This document shows, one piece after another, positions 9,536 to 19,317 of a stretch of DNA of 64,000 nucleotides. Source of the stretch: Euphorbia lathyris (Eukaryota > Streptophyta > Magnoliopsida > Malpighiales > Euphorbiaceae); the NCBI RefSeq assembly GCF_963576675.1, contig NC_088911.1, positions 87,201,256 through 87,265,255 of the forward strand, in the 5' to 3' direction. The position numbers and the translations under genes were made by a program. The notes beneath the pieces were generated by a model. It was not told where the DNA came from, did no database searches, and was given only the letters and a program-made list of their open reading frames with translations. The number at the start of each line of letters is the position of its first letter. Position 1 is the stretch's first letter.

Positions 9536-9680
9536 GTTGAAAACCCGCAAAGGGCGACCTATGCAACAATAAGGGAAATCCCAATGGGTGAAAACCCGAA
9601 AGGGCACTCATTTAAAAATTCCGGGATAGTAAAAGGAGAGGAGAAAAATCGTCGGGATCCGAAAACCGAAAGGCGGATCC
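9532..9680 (+). repeat. Three consecutive nested hairpins at the end of pol
   Basis: Each unit has an outer stem, then GAAAAC, an inner CC(C)/GG(G) stem and a short purine loop. Unit 1 (9532-9562): outer ATAGGT/ACCTAT, inner CCC/GGG with loop GCAAA. Unit 2 (9583-9612): outer AATGGGT/ACTCATT (one G-U pair), inner CCC/GGG with loop GAAA. Unit 3 (9655-9680): outer GGATCC/GGATCC, inner CC/GG with loop GAAA. Outer stems differ in sequence but stay paired. Function unknown. Confidence 0.7.
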
Positions 9681-9974
9681 TGGTAACAATAGTTATGACT
9701 TGAGCAATTACAAAAACAATGTATAAGAGACTAAGTATTTCTGTTGTTTGTAAATAAATAAAGGCATGAATATATTTGACGAGAATGATTGGAATCATCA
9801 TAATCTACTGAATGCATGGTAATATGAATCACGAGTTATACATTTCCTATCCTACTTTTCACAAAAAGCCTACCTACTATCCACCCCACTCCCTATACAT
9901 CAGCTATACGTCGGGGAAATTCTAATAAAAGCTACAAAGCAATAATGAAAGCTACAAAGCAATACGTAACGAGC
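9681..9974 (+). other. Spacer between the hairpins and the antisense gene, nothing recognised
   Basis: AT-rich, no coding frame. It would hold the 3' UTR of the antisense gene. Contains a short direct duplication, GAAAGCTACAAAGCAATA, around 9930-9964. Confidence 0.5.
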
Positions 9975-12900
9975 CTAATACGGAGGGAAGTCCCAATAGT
10001 CCTCAAAATCTCTTAGGTGTGATGCCCGCTCCGCAGATAGTGCCTCCTCGGCAGAACGCGCTCTCTCATCAGAAACTCGCGCTCTCTCATCAGAGGCGCG
10101 TGCTCTCTCATCAGCAGCTCGTGCTCTCTCCCTTGCAGCAAGGCGCCTGATCGACTCATCACGCGCCCTCTCCTCGACGGCAATGTGACCCTCAGTCTCC
10201 CGTCGCATCATCCCTGACCAGTGGTCATTTCTCTCCTGATACACCTGACCAACCCGGGCTTCGGCCTCCCGCACCAACTCGCTCTGCCTCCGCTCGTGGG
10301 CATGCAGATCACTCTACAGAAAAAGAAGAAAAAAAGAAGAACAGATAAAAAGCAGCATAGGCAAAAACATAAATCATACATACATGCATACATTCCACTA
10401 CACTAAAGTAAAGTAATGATACATACTAGGTGATCGGTGCAGCGCAAGCTGAGGCGATCTCGTAGGTAACCAGACAGCCCCACGTAATCCGTACAAGTCT
10501 CCCTCGTGGTCAGAGAAGCGTCTGAAGGATCAAATGGGACCCTCGAGGAGAAGATAGGAGGAGCCGCCTCGAATCCCGCATAAGCTGCCCCGGACTCGTC
10601 ATAGCAAATCGTGGCATAATCTCTCCCGTAGTCTGGTAGGGGCACGCCTAGGGAAGACCTCTCCGGTCGGGCAGCGCTGGAGGACTCGCCGACGTAGTAG
10701 GGCTGCTCGCACACAGGCGTCTGAGCCCAAGTACCGTCAAAGAAATCAGATAAATGGGCACTCCTCCAGGACCCCTCCTGCAAAAAAAAAAAACACAATA
10801 AAAACCCCTAAACATCTCATGAATGAAAGGTAAAATAAGAAGGGGATGGAACCACTTACCGGGACCTCCTCTTGACCGAAGACTGCCGCGACAGCCTCCC
10901 TCGAAAATACATCTGCCACCGGATCCACCTCTATCGCTGCCGCCGGGGCATCCCTCGCGCTCAGCAGAGTAGATAAGTAAGGCTCACGACCCCCGGCGTG
11001 AATCCACACCACTCTACCAACAAACCGACGGGTCAAGTCCCGACGAACGGTCGATAAGGGCATGGTCCGCACCGCGAACACAAAGACGGGGATCTCACCC
11101 GGTGTCCAGTGAGCGTCCCTAACTCTAGTGATGCCTCGATCCCCTAAATACCATGCCCGCACGCAGGGGCCGGTGAGCACACACTGCTGCTCCTGGATCA
11201 TCGATACATATGTATAATCGGGGCCGAAGTCGAGGTCGTCCCACCTGAACTTAATCTAAAAATGCACAAAGAGAAAGTCAGAAAGACTCCAACAAAAACC
11301 GAGCATGATTAGGCAAAATCTACCTGTGTGAGGGTCAGCGAGTCGATCCGATCTAGGAGTCGTGGCACCGTCCGACTCCTTTCGGCGCTCAAGTCAAAAT
11401 CCCTCCATCGAGTCATGAAAGACGGCCTCGGTACTCTCGGTCGAGATCGAGACCGGCGGGGAAGGATGTGCCTCTCATACGCCCACACCTGCGGTAAAAA
11501 CAAGGACTAGGAGTGTGAAAAAACGCGAAGAAGATAAGGCGGGCAAGTCAAGAAGGCGTCACGTACCAGCAGAGCAAAGGTGTAACCACCGAAATCCTTG
11601 CGCTTCCTGCAAGTCAGATCCAAAAACTTGTAGAGAAAGGCTAAGCCTGCCCCCGCCCAATCGTAGGAAGCCGCTGCATCCAGATCGTTGAGCGCCTGAA
11701 TGAGACCTGCGTGTACCTTTCCGCCCTTCGTGCGGAAAATCGTCTCACTCAGAGTATACACTAAGAAGCTGCGAACCGCCAAGTCGGTATCGTCTGTCTC
11801 GCAGAAATCTCGCCGACTCAAGAGGCTCGCGGTGGAAATAAACTTCACTGGAGTAGATTTGGCGCAAAGACGAACTCCCGGTCCAATCAAGGCAGCGAGC
11901 CTAGCAAGGTCGACCCGTGGTCGCATCATTTCGAAATGGAAAGGAACGGGAGTGTTGCTCCCTCGCAACCCTGTCAGCAGTGAGAAATCTCTGGGCGAGA
12001 TGGTCATCTCCCCAAAAGAAAGGTGGAAGGTGTGGGTCGAGTCAACCCACCGCTCACATAAGGCCCGCAGGCCGAAACGATCGCATACCCCGTTGGTGCG
12101 GGGCAACGCTGCAATAAAAGGCTCGAAGCCCAACTCACGCACGCGGGCTCTCGCCGCGGCACCTAGCCTATCGTACCACGAGTGAATCTCGGCGGTGGTC
12201 CCCGAAATCTCAATGAACTAAAAAGAACAAGACAAGAAAATTTAAATACAGCTCCTAAAGCATGCAATTGTTAAGAACGTGTTAAGACTAGGTATTCTTT
12301 CATAGAGACATCCGGTCAGTTAGGACCAATTTTCTGTAAAAATCTCTCATGTAGGGTCATTCACGTAGGGTTTAGTCAATTCTTTAATCCACCCTCGTCT
12401 GCGGGGATAAGGAGCATAGATTAGGTTTTACTGTTTACGTGCATTAGCTAAGTTTTTACTATTCACGTTTTTACTATTCACGTGCGTTAGTTAAGTTTTT
12501 ACTATTCATGTGCACTATTTTACGTTTTTACTATTCACGTGCACTATTCGCGTTTTCACTATTCACGTTTTACTATTCACGTGCATTAGCTAAGTTTTTA
12601 CTATTCACGTACACTATTCACGTTTTTACTATTCACGTGCACTATTCACTATTCACGTTGTTTGTACCGTTAGCATGCATAAAATTGTAGTGTCACTATT
12701 CACATGCATATAACGCGCATTCTTACAAAAATAAACAAGTGCTACTTGTAAGTAAAGGAATTCACGTTTTCTAGCTAAAGTCCTCTAAAGCAGTCTAAGG
12801 GTTAGCATGCAAATCATGTTCGAATAGGAATGCTAAAGCCTAGAGTTCGAATCAAATAAAAGTGAGAAATTACTTACATCGTTGCAGCGTGTCCTGCTCA

Positions 12901-12994
12901 AATGCGTCGTAGGGTCGTGGAAAGTATCAACTCTATCCAGGTTTACGTAAACCTCGTCCATGCCTCTAGTGCCATCCCATTCATCTAAATCCAT
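9975..12994 (-). CDS. Antisense six-exon plant-mobile-domain (PMD) protein carried by the Tat element
   Basis: Predicted minus-strand exons are 12994-12878, 12217-11567, 11488-11324, 11255-10860, 10777-10427 and 10313-9975. Each intron has GT..AG ends (donors GTAAGT, GTACGT, GTAGAT, GTAAGT, GTATGT), every junction is phase 0, and the join gives 672 codons without a stop. The ATG at 12994 is the first after an in-frame TAG and lies about 80 bases from a TATA-like box. Residues about 40-400 match the plant mobile domain (aminotransferase-like), with LSFGEMTISPRDFSLLTGL near 105-123 and VWAYERH opening exon 3. PMD proteins of the MAIN/MAIL1 type act in transposon silencing and genome stability; related domains occur in Mutator-like and Ty3/gypsy elements. 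The C-terminus has heptads (ADERARA, SDERARV), probably a coiled coil. Role here unknown. Confidence 0.8.
12410..12680. repeat. Degenerate TTTTTACTATTCACGTGCA repeats in intron 1 of the antisense gene
   Basis: About ten irregular copies of TACTATTCACGT with variable spacers (GCATTAGCTAAG, GCACTA). Four copies contain the palindrome CACGTG (12479, 12537, 12578, 12634). The repeats lie wholly inside the 660-base first intron (12877-12218). Confidence 0.7.
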
Positions 12995-13072
12995 CCCGAG
13001 AATAATCCAAATTGAAGTCTAGTGAGAGAAAGAAGAGAGAAAAGGTGTGGGGTTGAAATGAAACCCCACCAC

Positions 13073-13079
13073 CTTATAG
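13073..13079 (-). promoter_or_regulatory. TATA-like box of the antisense PMD gene
   Basis: CTATAAG on the minus strand, about 80 bases before the ATG at 12994. It is followed by a pyrimidine-rich leader (TTTTCTCTCTTCTTTCTCTC), as is common in plant 5' UTRs. Inferred from position and motif only. Confidence 0.5.
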
Positions 13080-13080
13080 A

Positions 13081-13429
13081 GGAAAAGGGAATGGCATTCC
13101 CGTAAATAGTGAAAAAAGTACGATTTGACATAAAAGTAAAAAGTAAATAATTAATTACTAGGTGCACAGACCTCCGATTTGCAGTCCGTTTCAGCCTGCA
13201 TTTCTCCCAGACAGCGACCAACATTGTCAAGATATGAACTCCAGACAACAGTCAATTTTTACGGAACAGTGACACCAGTCAAAATACAGACAACAGTCAA
13301 CAGAAAAATAATCGTTAGTCTATATCATTCCAGACTAAAATACGTCCCCATTAAACCTCTGAGATGCTAGCTCCAGTAAGAAAATACAGACAACAGTGTT
13401 GTAGAAGAATCCAGAGATAATCCCCGCTT
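13081..13429. other. Upstream region of the antisense gene with short repeats
   Basis: No coding frame. Contains repeated ACAGACAACAGT blocks (about 13285 and 13384) and related CAGTCAA words. It lies between the antisense promoter and the 39-bp array. Confidence 0.5.
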
Positions 13430-14258
13430 TTGAGCCATCTTACTCACGGTCGCAGACCGGAGTTGCTTTTGAGCCATCTTACTCACGGCCGTAGACCGGA
13501 GTTGCTTTTGAGCCATTTGACTCAAGGTCGCAGACCTGAGTTGCTTTTGAGCCATTTTACCCGCGGTCGTGGACCAGGGTCGCTTTTGAGCCATCTTACC
13601 TGCGGTCATAGACCAGGGTCGCTTTTGAGCCATCTTACTCTCGGTCGTAGACCAGAGTTGCTTTTGAGCCATCTTACTCTCGGTCGTAGACCAGAGTTGC
13701 TTTTGAGCCATCTGACTCACGGTCGTAGACCGGAGTTGCTTTTGAGCCATCTGACTCAAGGTCGCAGACCTGAGTTGCTTTTGAGCCATTGTACCCGCGG
13801 TCGTGGACCAGGGTCGCTTTTGAGCCATCTTACCCGCGGTCGTGGACCAGGGTCGCTTTTGAGCCATCTTACTCTCGGTCGTAGACCAGGGTCGCTTTTG
13901 AGCCATCTTACTCTCGGTCGTAGACCAGAGTCGCTTTTGAGCCATTTTACTCTCGGTCGTAGACCAGAGTTGCTTTTGAGCCATCTGACTCACGGTCGCA
14001 GACCGGAGTTGCTTTTGAGCCATTTTACCCGCGGTCGTGGACCAGGGTCGCTTTTGAGCCATCTTGCTCTCGGTCGTAGACCAGAGTTGCTTTTGAGCCA
14101 TCTTACTCAAGGTCGCAGACCTGAGTTGCTTTTGAGCCATTTTACCCGCGGTCGTGGACCAGGGTCGTTTTTGAGCCATCTTACTCGCGGTCGCGGACCT
14201 GAGTTGCTTTTGAGCCATCCCGTTAGCGGTCGTACACCGAAATTGCTTTTGAGCCATA
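13430..14258. repeat. 39-bp tandem array, about 21 copies
   Basis: The unit is GAGCCATCTTACTCACGGTC followed by GCAGACCGGAGTTGCTTTT. Variants differ at a few positions and recur in a non-random order. Because 39 is a multiple of three and the unit has no stops, long frames are open on both strands: 13 residues such as MAQKQLRSATVSK repeated on minus, SHLTHGRRPELLL on plus. Tandem arrays between pol and the 3' LTR are known in Ogre/Tat elements, where they can seed satellites. I regard the frames as by-products of the repeat. Confidence 0.92.
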
Positions 14259-14474
14259 ACCAACGTACGCTAGATTCCGAGAAAAGAACATTCATCGATG
14301 GCCATTTCAAAGGTGACGATGGAAGGAATCAGAGGACGACACCGGAACGCGCAGCGCGAAGGTCAAGTATGTTCCCTCCTACTCTTTACGTGTCTTTTAC
14401 TTTTATATGTTTTACATTGCATGTGTTGCGTTAGCAAAAAACGTTTTCGAAACACACACGTCACTGTCAAAATA
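14259..14474 (+). other. Unique sequence before the PPT
   Basis: No recognised feature. It lies between the tandem array and the polypurine tract. Confidence 0.4.
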
Positions 14475-14490
14475 GAAAAGTAGGGGCAAC
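14475..14490 (+). other. Polypurine tract of the Tat element
   Basis: GAAAAGTAGGGGCAAC directly precedes the 3' LTR, in the position where plus-strand DNA synthesis is primed. Confidence 0.7.
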
Positions 14491-14847
14491 TGTAGACACC
14501 GACTCGGAGGACCTGTGACGAAAACCTGAAAACAAGACGGTTGAAGCGATTGATTCCGAAAGTTTTGAAAAAAATATATAAAAGATAACAAGCGAAGGAA
14601 AATCGGCGGCACGGGACGTGCGCTCGACGTCCGTCGGACGCACCGCGAGTGGCACGCTCTCGACGTCCGAGCAATGCCCGGGTCCGGTGGCACGGTGCGC
14701 ACTCTCGTGGGCCGCTGAGCGCACGCGTCCGGTAGCGCGAAGCGCGCGTTCGGCGGCCGCGACGTGTGAGTGTCCGGTGGCGCGGAACGCGCGCTCGACG
14801 GCCGCGGGGTGCGCACGCCCGACGGCGCGAGGCACACCCCGAGGGTC

Positions 14848-15085
14848 GTCGGGCGGGCGCCCAACCACGTCGGGCGAACGCCCGACCACCGTTGGGCGAA
14901 CGCCCGACGAAGGTCGGGCGCGGGCGCCCAACCTTGCGTTGGGCGCTCGCCCAACGCCGTTGGGCGCTCGCCCAACAAATGTTGGGTGGCCGCCCAACAA
15001 GGTTGGGCGGTAGCCCAACACAAGGTTGGGCGGCCGCCCAACCCCAATGGGCGACACCCAATTTCCTTTGGGCGTCGCCCATTGG
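14848..15085. repeat. Array of about 11 GTTGGGCG/CGCCCAAC palindromes in the LTR
   Basis: Successive units pair GT[TC]GGGCG with CGCCC[AG]AC around a 2-4 base centre, for example GTTGGGCGCTCGCCCAAC twice near 14937-14978. Spacing is roughly 20-25 bases. The array ends 17 bases before the LTR TATA box. Confidence 0.85.
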
Positions 15086-15102
15086 TCCGAGGACCCGTTT
15101 GC

Positions 15103-15110
15103 CTATAAAA
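15103..15110 (+). promoter_or_regulatory. TATA box of the Tat LTR
   Basis: CTATAAAA in GCCTATAAAAGGCACGGATC, at the GC-rich to AT-rich transition inside the LTR. It is the best TATA match in the LTR and would place transcription start about 30 bases downstream. Confidence 0.65.
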
Positions 15111-17455
15111 GGCACGGATCCCCATGCAAAAGAGGGAGAGGGGGATTTTTTTTGGATAGCTTTCTCACTCTAAACATTTTTAGAGAGAGAGTGATTTTTT
15201 TTGAGAAAAATATTTTTTTTCTCAAAAATTCCAAATTTCCTAAAGTTCAATTTTTACTAAATTTTCATTAAAAACGGAAGATCGTGGTTCGTGGAATCAA
15301 TCGGCTTCGACTGTCAGATACCGAATTTAAGGTATTATCCGAGGACTAGACTCTCTTTTATTTTATTTTATTTATCTTCCTCTCCTATTTATTTTTATGC
15401 TATAGTTTTTATTGATTTAGTTATTTATTTATGTTGTCACATTTTATTTAATTAGCGTATTTATTTAATTTTCATCTCGCGTTGAATAAAATTCGGTTTT
15501 GTTTTAAAATAAAAAACCTCGTTTTGATATCCGAATACGAACCGTGATCCGATAAAAAGGTAGTTCGGGTATCGAAAACGTTGTAATTATAAGTTTTTAA
15601 TTTAAAAGAAATTTCTAAATAATGTTTTGAAATAAAAAACGTCGTTTAGGAACTTCCGTTTTCGACTATGATCCATCTTGGGTAGTTCGGAAATCCAAAA
15701 CGATTGAATTAGATCTAATTTAAAGCTTTTGAATAAATCTGGAAACATTTAGGGGTGCTGCTGTAATTTACCTATTTTGTCACTAAAGGCTGTTTACCGA
15801 CGGATTTTCCGTCGGTAAATCTCCCAAAACGTAAAAAATGCCATTTCAGTCCCTTTTTCCTAACTTTTAAGCTTTTAATCTTTAATATATATATGTATAA
15901 TTATGTAATATATGTTTTTCAAATTATTTTGGACCTTTAGCATATATAATTATTTGATGATATTTGTATACCATTTTTTATACTATTTTCTAAATATAAG
16001 TATAATTATGTATATGTATTTCCTTTTTATTAATTTAGGCTATGTTTTAAATGATAGTTATTTGATATTTTGAGAAATAATTGATAGACATTAGTATATG
16101 TTATTTTTGGTATTTAAAACTATATTAGTTATGTATATATATATAGTGTTGGGATATTTGGGTTATTTTGTTGATTATTGAATGAAATTACTTTTGGGTA
16201 AATGTCATTTTCTTATTCATAAGATTTACTTATTATTTTCACATTTTTTTGTATAAATGTGTTGTACCTATTATTTTCATATACATATAGTTTCTTTTGT
16301 GTTAACTCTTACTTTCATATCTTCTTTTTTGATTTAAATGTATATATATATATATATATATGTCTAAATTATTTTCTTCATTCTTTTGGCCCATTCATGA
16401 GTCCATGTTCCAAATAAGTATTATTTGAGTGTGAATATTAGTTTAAAGGGGTTTATTATTGTAATTGTAATAAGTAGAGAATCCATTAAGGAAAAAGGGG
16501 GAAAATAAATCACAAAAAGAGTTTTCAACTTAATTATTTAAACTAAAAGGTTTTTTAGAGATTCTTAATGTAAATAAATAGTGTTTTCTTGACATTTCAA
16601 ATCGTTTCTTAAAACATCACGCTTTAAAACCTTAGTCCGTTCCAAACGACAGATTAAACGAGCCTTGTAATTAAAATCGTTTTCATTGTAAATAATAGAG
16701 TTTTGAATCGTTTTCTTAAATGATTTGTACAAAATAAAATTGACTTGTATGTTTAACCACATTTTCTCATCAAAGGTTTTTATCTCAATGTTTTCAAACT
16801 CTCGAGTTGTTCCAACGGCGATTCGGGTAAACTTCATCAAACGGGGTTTTAAAACGCACCTAGATCGTTCCAACGACGATTAAGGTGCGAACCATGTAAA
16901 TAAACTCGTTTTGGGGGAACAAGTTAGTGTAGAATAAACACACGACATGACTTTTAAATACGGTTGTAAATAAACCACTTCTTTCTCCCCCCTCTCTGTG
17001 TATGTATAACATAAATGGGTGATTCTTTACTAATATGGCTTTTCAATAATATATGCTCAAAACGGTTTCAAAAAAAGAGAAAGAAAAGGGTTTCAAATGA
17101 ATTTTAAACTTAAAGAAGTATACGATTAGTCCGTTATCGCCTAACATGCTGAGTAGGAGGCCGGTGGTTCATAACCGGGCGATGTCGGGGTGCCTAGTAG
17201 CCTTTCTCCGGAAAGGAGCTAGCCTTCTCGGCTCGTACCTAAGTTTTCCGAACCCACACCGGTCTCCCGCAAAGGATCGGTGTTCATTTTCCCATTCGTG
17301 GGTGGCGACTCTTCCATATCTCCGAGCTCCGGTCCTGCCGAGCAGCTTGATTCCACGATTGGTTGCTTTCGGTGCCAATCACCGCTTACGTCGCCATGAG
17401 GTTATCCACCCCCCGGTCCGCCCGGGAGATTAGGCCACGGCACCTCATCTAACAA

Positions 17456-17707
17456 CAGTACACTCAGCAGAACAGTCAGTGTGACTGTTGTGGACAAAGA
17501 GGACACACTATAAATGTGTGTTTGTATGCTCAGCACCATCGTGCTGACCAAAAGAGGAAATACCCTCAAAGGGTAATCTTTTGTGACTATTGTGGTAAAG
17601 ATGGCCACACCATAAATGTATGCCGTCACAAAATAAAATATGATGTTTCACCTGTTTATGCTAACCAACGAGGACCCAAAAAGAATTGGGTACCTAAAGA
17701 TGAATAG
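17456..17707 (+). pseudogene. gag: C-terminal end of copia Gag with two CCHC zinc knuckles
   Basis: Starts directly at the Tat insertion point. Two CX2CX4HX4C knuckles are visible, CDCCGQRGHTINVC and CDYCGKDGHTINVC, followed by a basic stretch (GPKKNWVPKDE). An in-frame TAG at 17705-17707 separates it from the protease frame, which continues in the same register. Two knuckles in tandem and the HTINVC wording suit Sirevirus Gag, which binds element RNA. Confidence 0.82.
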
Positions 17708-18115
17708 TTTAACTTGCAGGTGAGCCTGAGGTGCACGGAGAAGTCAAAGCTATGGTACATTGACAGCGCATGCTCGAGGCATATGACTGGTGATGAAACT
17801 CAGTTCATCACACTTGTGCATAAACGAGGTGGAAATGTAAGCTTTGGAGACAATAAAAAGGGTAAGATAGTAGGATCAGGTACTATCAGAGGAAATCCTA
17901 CTATTGAGTCAGTCTCCTTAGTCAGGGGTCTCAAATATAACCTATTGAGCGTGGCTCAGCTGTGTGACAGTGGTAGAAAGGTTGTATTTGATGCCACTGA
18001 GTGTCGTATACTCGAGGGAAAAACAAATGATTTAATTTTAACTGCCCCTCGTGTAGACAATGTTTTCATGTTGAGTTTAGAAAATAAGTTTTCGAAAAAC
18101 ATATGCTTAGTGTAA
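17708..18115 (+). pseudogene. pol: Copia protease and start of the integrase region
   Basis: The copia-type aspartic protease signature is visible as LWYIDSACSRHMTGD, with D-S-A in place of the common D-S-G. Next come the usual copia protease segments (GNVSFGDNKKGKIVG, GLKYNLLSVAQLCD). The frame stops at 18113-18115 where the integrase zinc domain should begin. The piece joining it to the next frame is missing: nothing like the histidine half of the HHCC motif is found, so there was an internal deletion. Confidence 0.82.
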
Positions 18116-18867
18116 GCATGGACCTCCTTGCCAAATTAGCTAGAAAGCAATTAGTTGAGGGTTTGCCCAAACTTAGATTTGAGAAAGATCAATTATGCAA
18201 TGCTTGTCAGCAAGGTAAACAAACCAAAAAGTCTTTTCAAAGTAAAAATATTGTCTCAACCAAACGTCCATTGGAATTACTACACTTGGATCTTTTCGAA
18301 CCTGTCCAGCCACTCAGCTTGGGCAGTAAGAGATTTTCCTTGGTCATTGTAGATGATTTCTCTCGGTATACTTGGGTCATCTTGCTGAGTAGCAAGGATG
18401 AAGCCTTTGAGATGTTTTTAACACTGATTAGAAAACTTGAAAATGACAAAGACTTAAAATTAGCTCACATCCGAAGTGATAATGACGGAGAATTCAAAAA
18501 CCAACAGTTTGATGAATTTTGTGAATTCAGCGGCATTGACCATAATTTTTCTGCTCCTAGAACTCATCAACAAAATGGGGTAGTTGAGAGGAAGAACAGA
18601 ACCTTAGTCGAAATAGCTAGGACAATGCTGAGTGAGAATAGGCTTCCAAAGTATTTCTGGGGTGAAGCTGTCAACACATCGTGCTATATACTCAATAGGG
18701 TTTTAGTTAGACCTATACTTAAGAAAACCCCCTATGAACTTTGGAAAGGACGAAAACCCAACATTGGATATTTTCGTGCCTTTGGTTGTAAATGTTTTAT
18801 ACTCAATACGAAAGACAACCTTGCCAAGTTTGACTCTAAAGCTGACAAAGCGATCTTTCTAGGGTAA
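18103..18867 (+). pseudogene. pol: Copia integrase
   Basis: The cysteine half of the zinc domain is present (CNACQQGKQTKKSF). The catalytic core has D in LHLDLFEPVQP, D in HIRSDNDGEFKN, and E in HQQNGVVERKNRT. Further copia integrase blocks follow (TPYELWKGRKPNIGYFRAFG). The frame ends in TAA at 18865-18867, inside the usual FLGYS region, so the stop is a mutation. The start lies within the deletion junction at about 18113. Confidence 0.85.
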
Positions 18868-19317
18868 TCAACTAACAGTAAAGCATATATGGTGTTCAAT
18901 AAATGAACTCAGGTCGTAGAAGAGTCTGTATATGTTGAGTTCGATGAAACTGGCCCTGTAGGAAAGTCAAGTCAGTCTGCTGAAGATGACCCATGCTCAG
19001 CTTCCGCTGACCAAAATGGAGCCGCTGAGTCATTACCACACGGGCTGACCAAAGGTAAAAATGAACCTGAAATTACCTTTGCTGACCAATCTAAAACTGC
19101 AGAAATTTTTGAAACACCTGCTCCTAAAAACTCAACATTACCCAAAGAGATCTAAATCCCAAGAGGACACTCGGATAAGTCCATTCTTGATGCTGCTGAG
19201 AACAACCTGATGACAAAAAATCAGCTCAGGAGATATCTCAGCAATGTTGCGTTTGTCTTAGTCCATGAACCAAAGAACTTCACTGACGTTGAGCACGATG
19301 AATTCTAGATCAATGCC
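18868..19317 (+). pseudogene. pol: Degenerate integrase-to-RT linker
   Basis: The frame can be followed through several stops (18865, near 18904, 19155 and 19306) as a low-complexity linker rich in Glu, Ser and Ala, ending in the conserved pre-RT segment (LRRYLSNVAFVLVHEPKNFTDV). Confidence 0.7.

Larger units (their letters stand above)
1..17454 (+). mobile_element. Ty3/gypsy LTR retrotransposon, Tat lineage (5' LTR cut by window edge)
   Basis: The first 179 bases match bases 17276-17454 without gaps, defining the ends of two LTRs. The internal region runs 180-14490 in the order PBS, leader, gag, protease, RT, RNase H, second RNase H, integrase, antisense gene, 39-bp array, PPT. The duplicated RNase H, the large LTR, the arginine-type PBS and an extra ORF between pol and the 3' LTR are known marks of the Tat lineage (Ogre/Retand relatives). 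Pol is broken by frameshifts and stops, so this copy is not autonomous. The element interrupts the gag of the Sirevirus-like element that continues at 17455. The target-site duplication cannot be checked because the left flank is outside the window. Confidence 0.9.
14491..17454 (+). repeat. Tat 3' LTR (2964 bp)
   Basis: Starts TGTAGACACC after the PPT and ends ATCTAACA, with the expected TG..CA termini. The first 600 bases are GC-rich and include a palindrome array and a TATA box. From about 15160 it becomes AT-rich with no coding frame until about 17110. The last 350 bases are GC-rich again and match the 5' LTR end. Open frames in the GC-rich part are by-products of composition. Confidence 0.9.

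Noticed and set aside
13430..14258. CRISPR-like appearance of the 39-bp array
   Set aside because: Units are contiguous and similar throughout, with no unique spacers, and the context is a plant retrotransposon.
13367..14434. Long repetitive ORFs on both strands (334 and 298 codons)
   Set aside because: They are produced by a stop-free 39-bp unit; the repeat explains both, and neither has other coding support.
14363..15173. Several overlapping ORFs in the GC-rich LTR
   Set aside because: They are open because of GC-rich palindromic composition; no domain, and they overlap on both strands.
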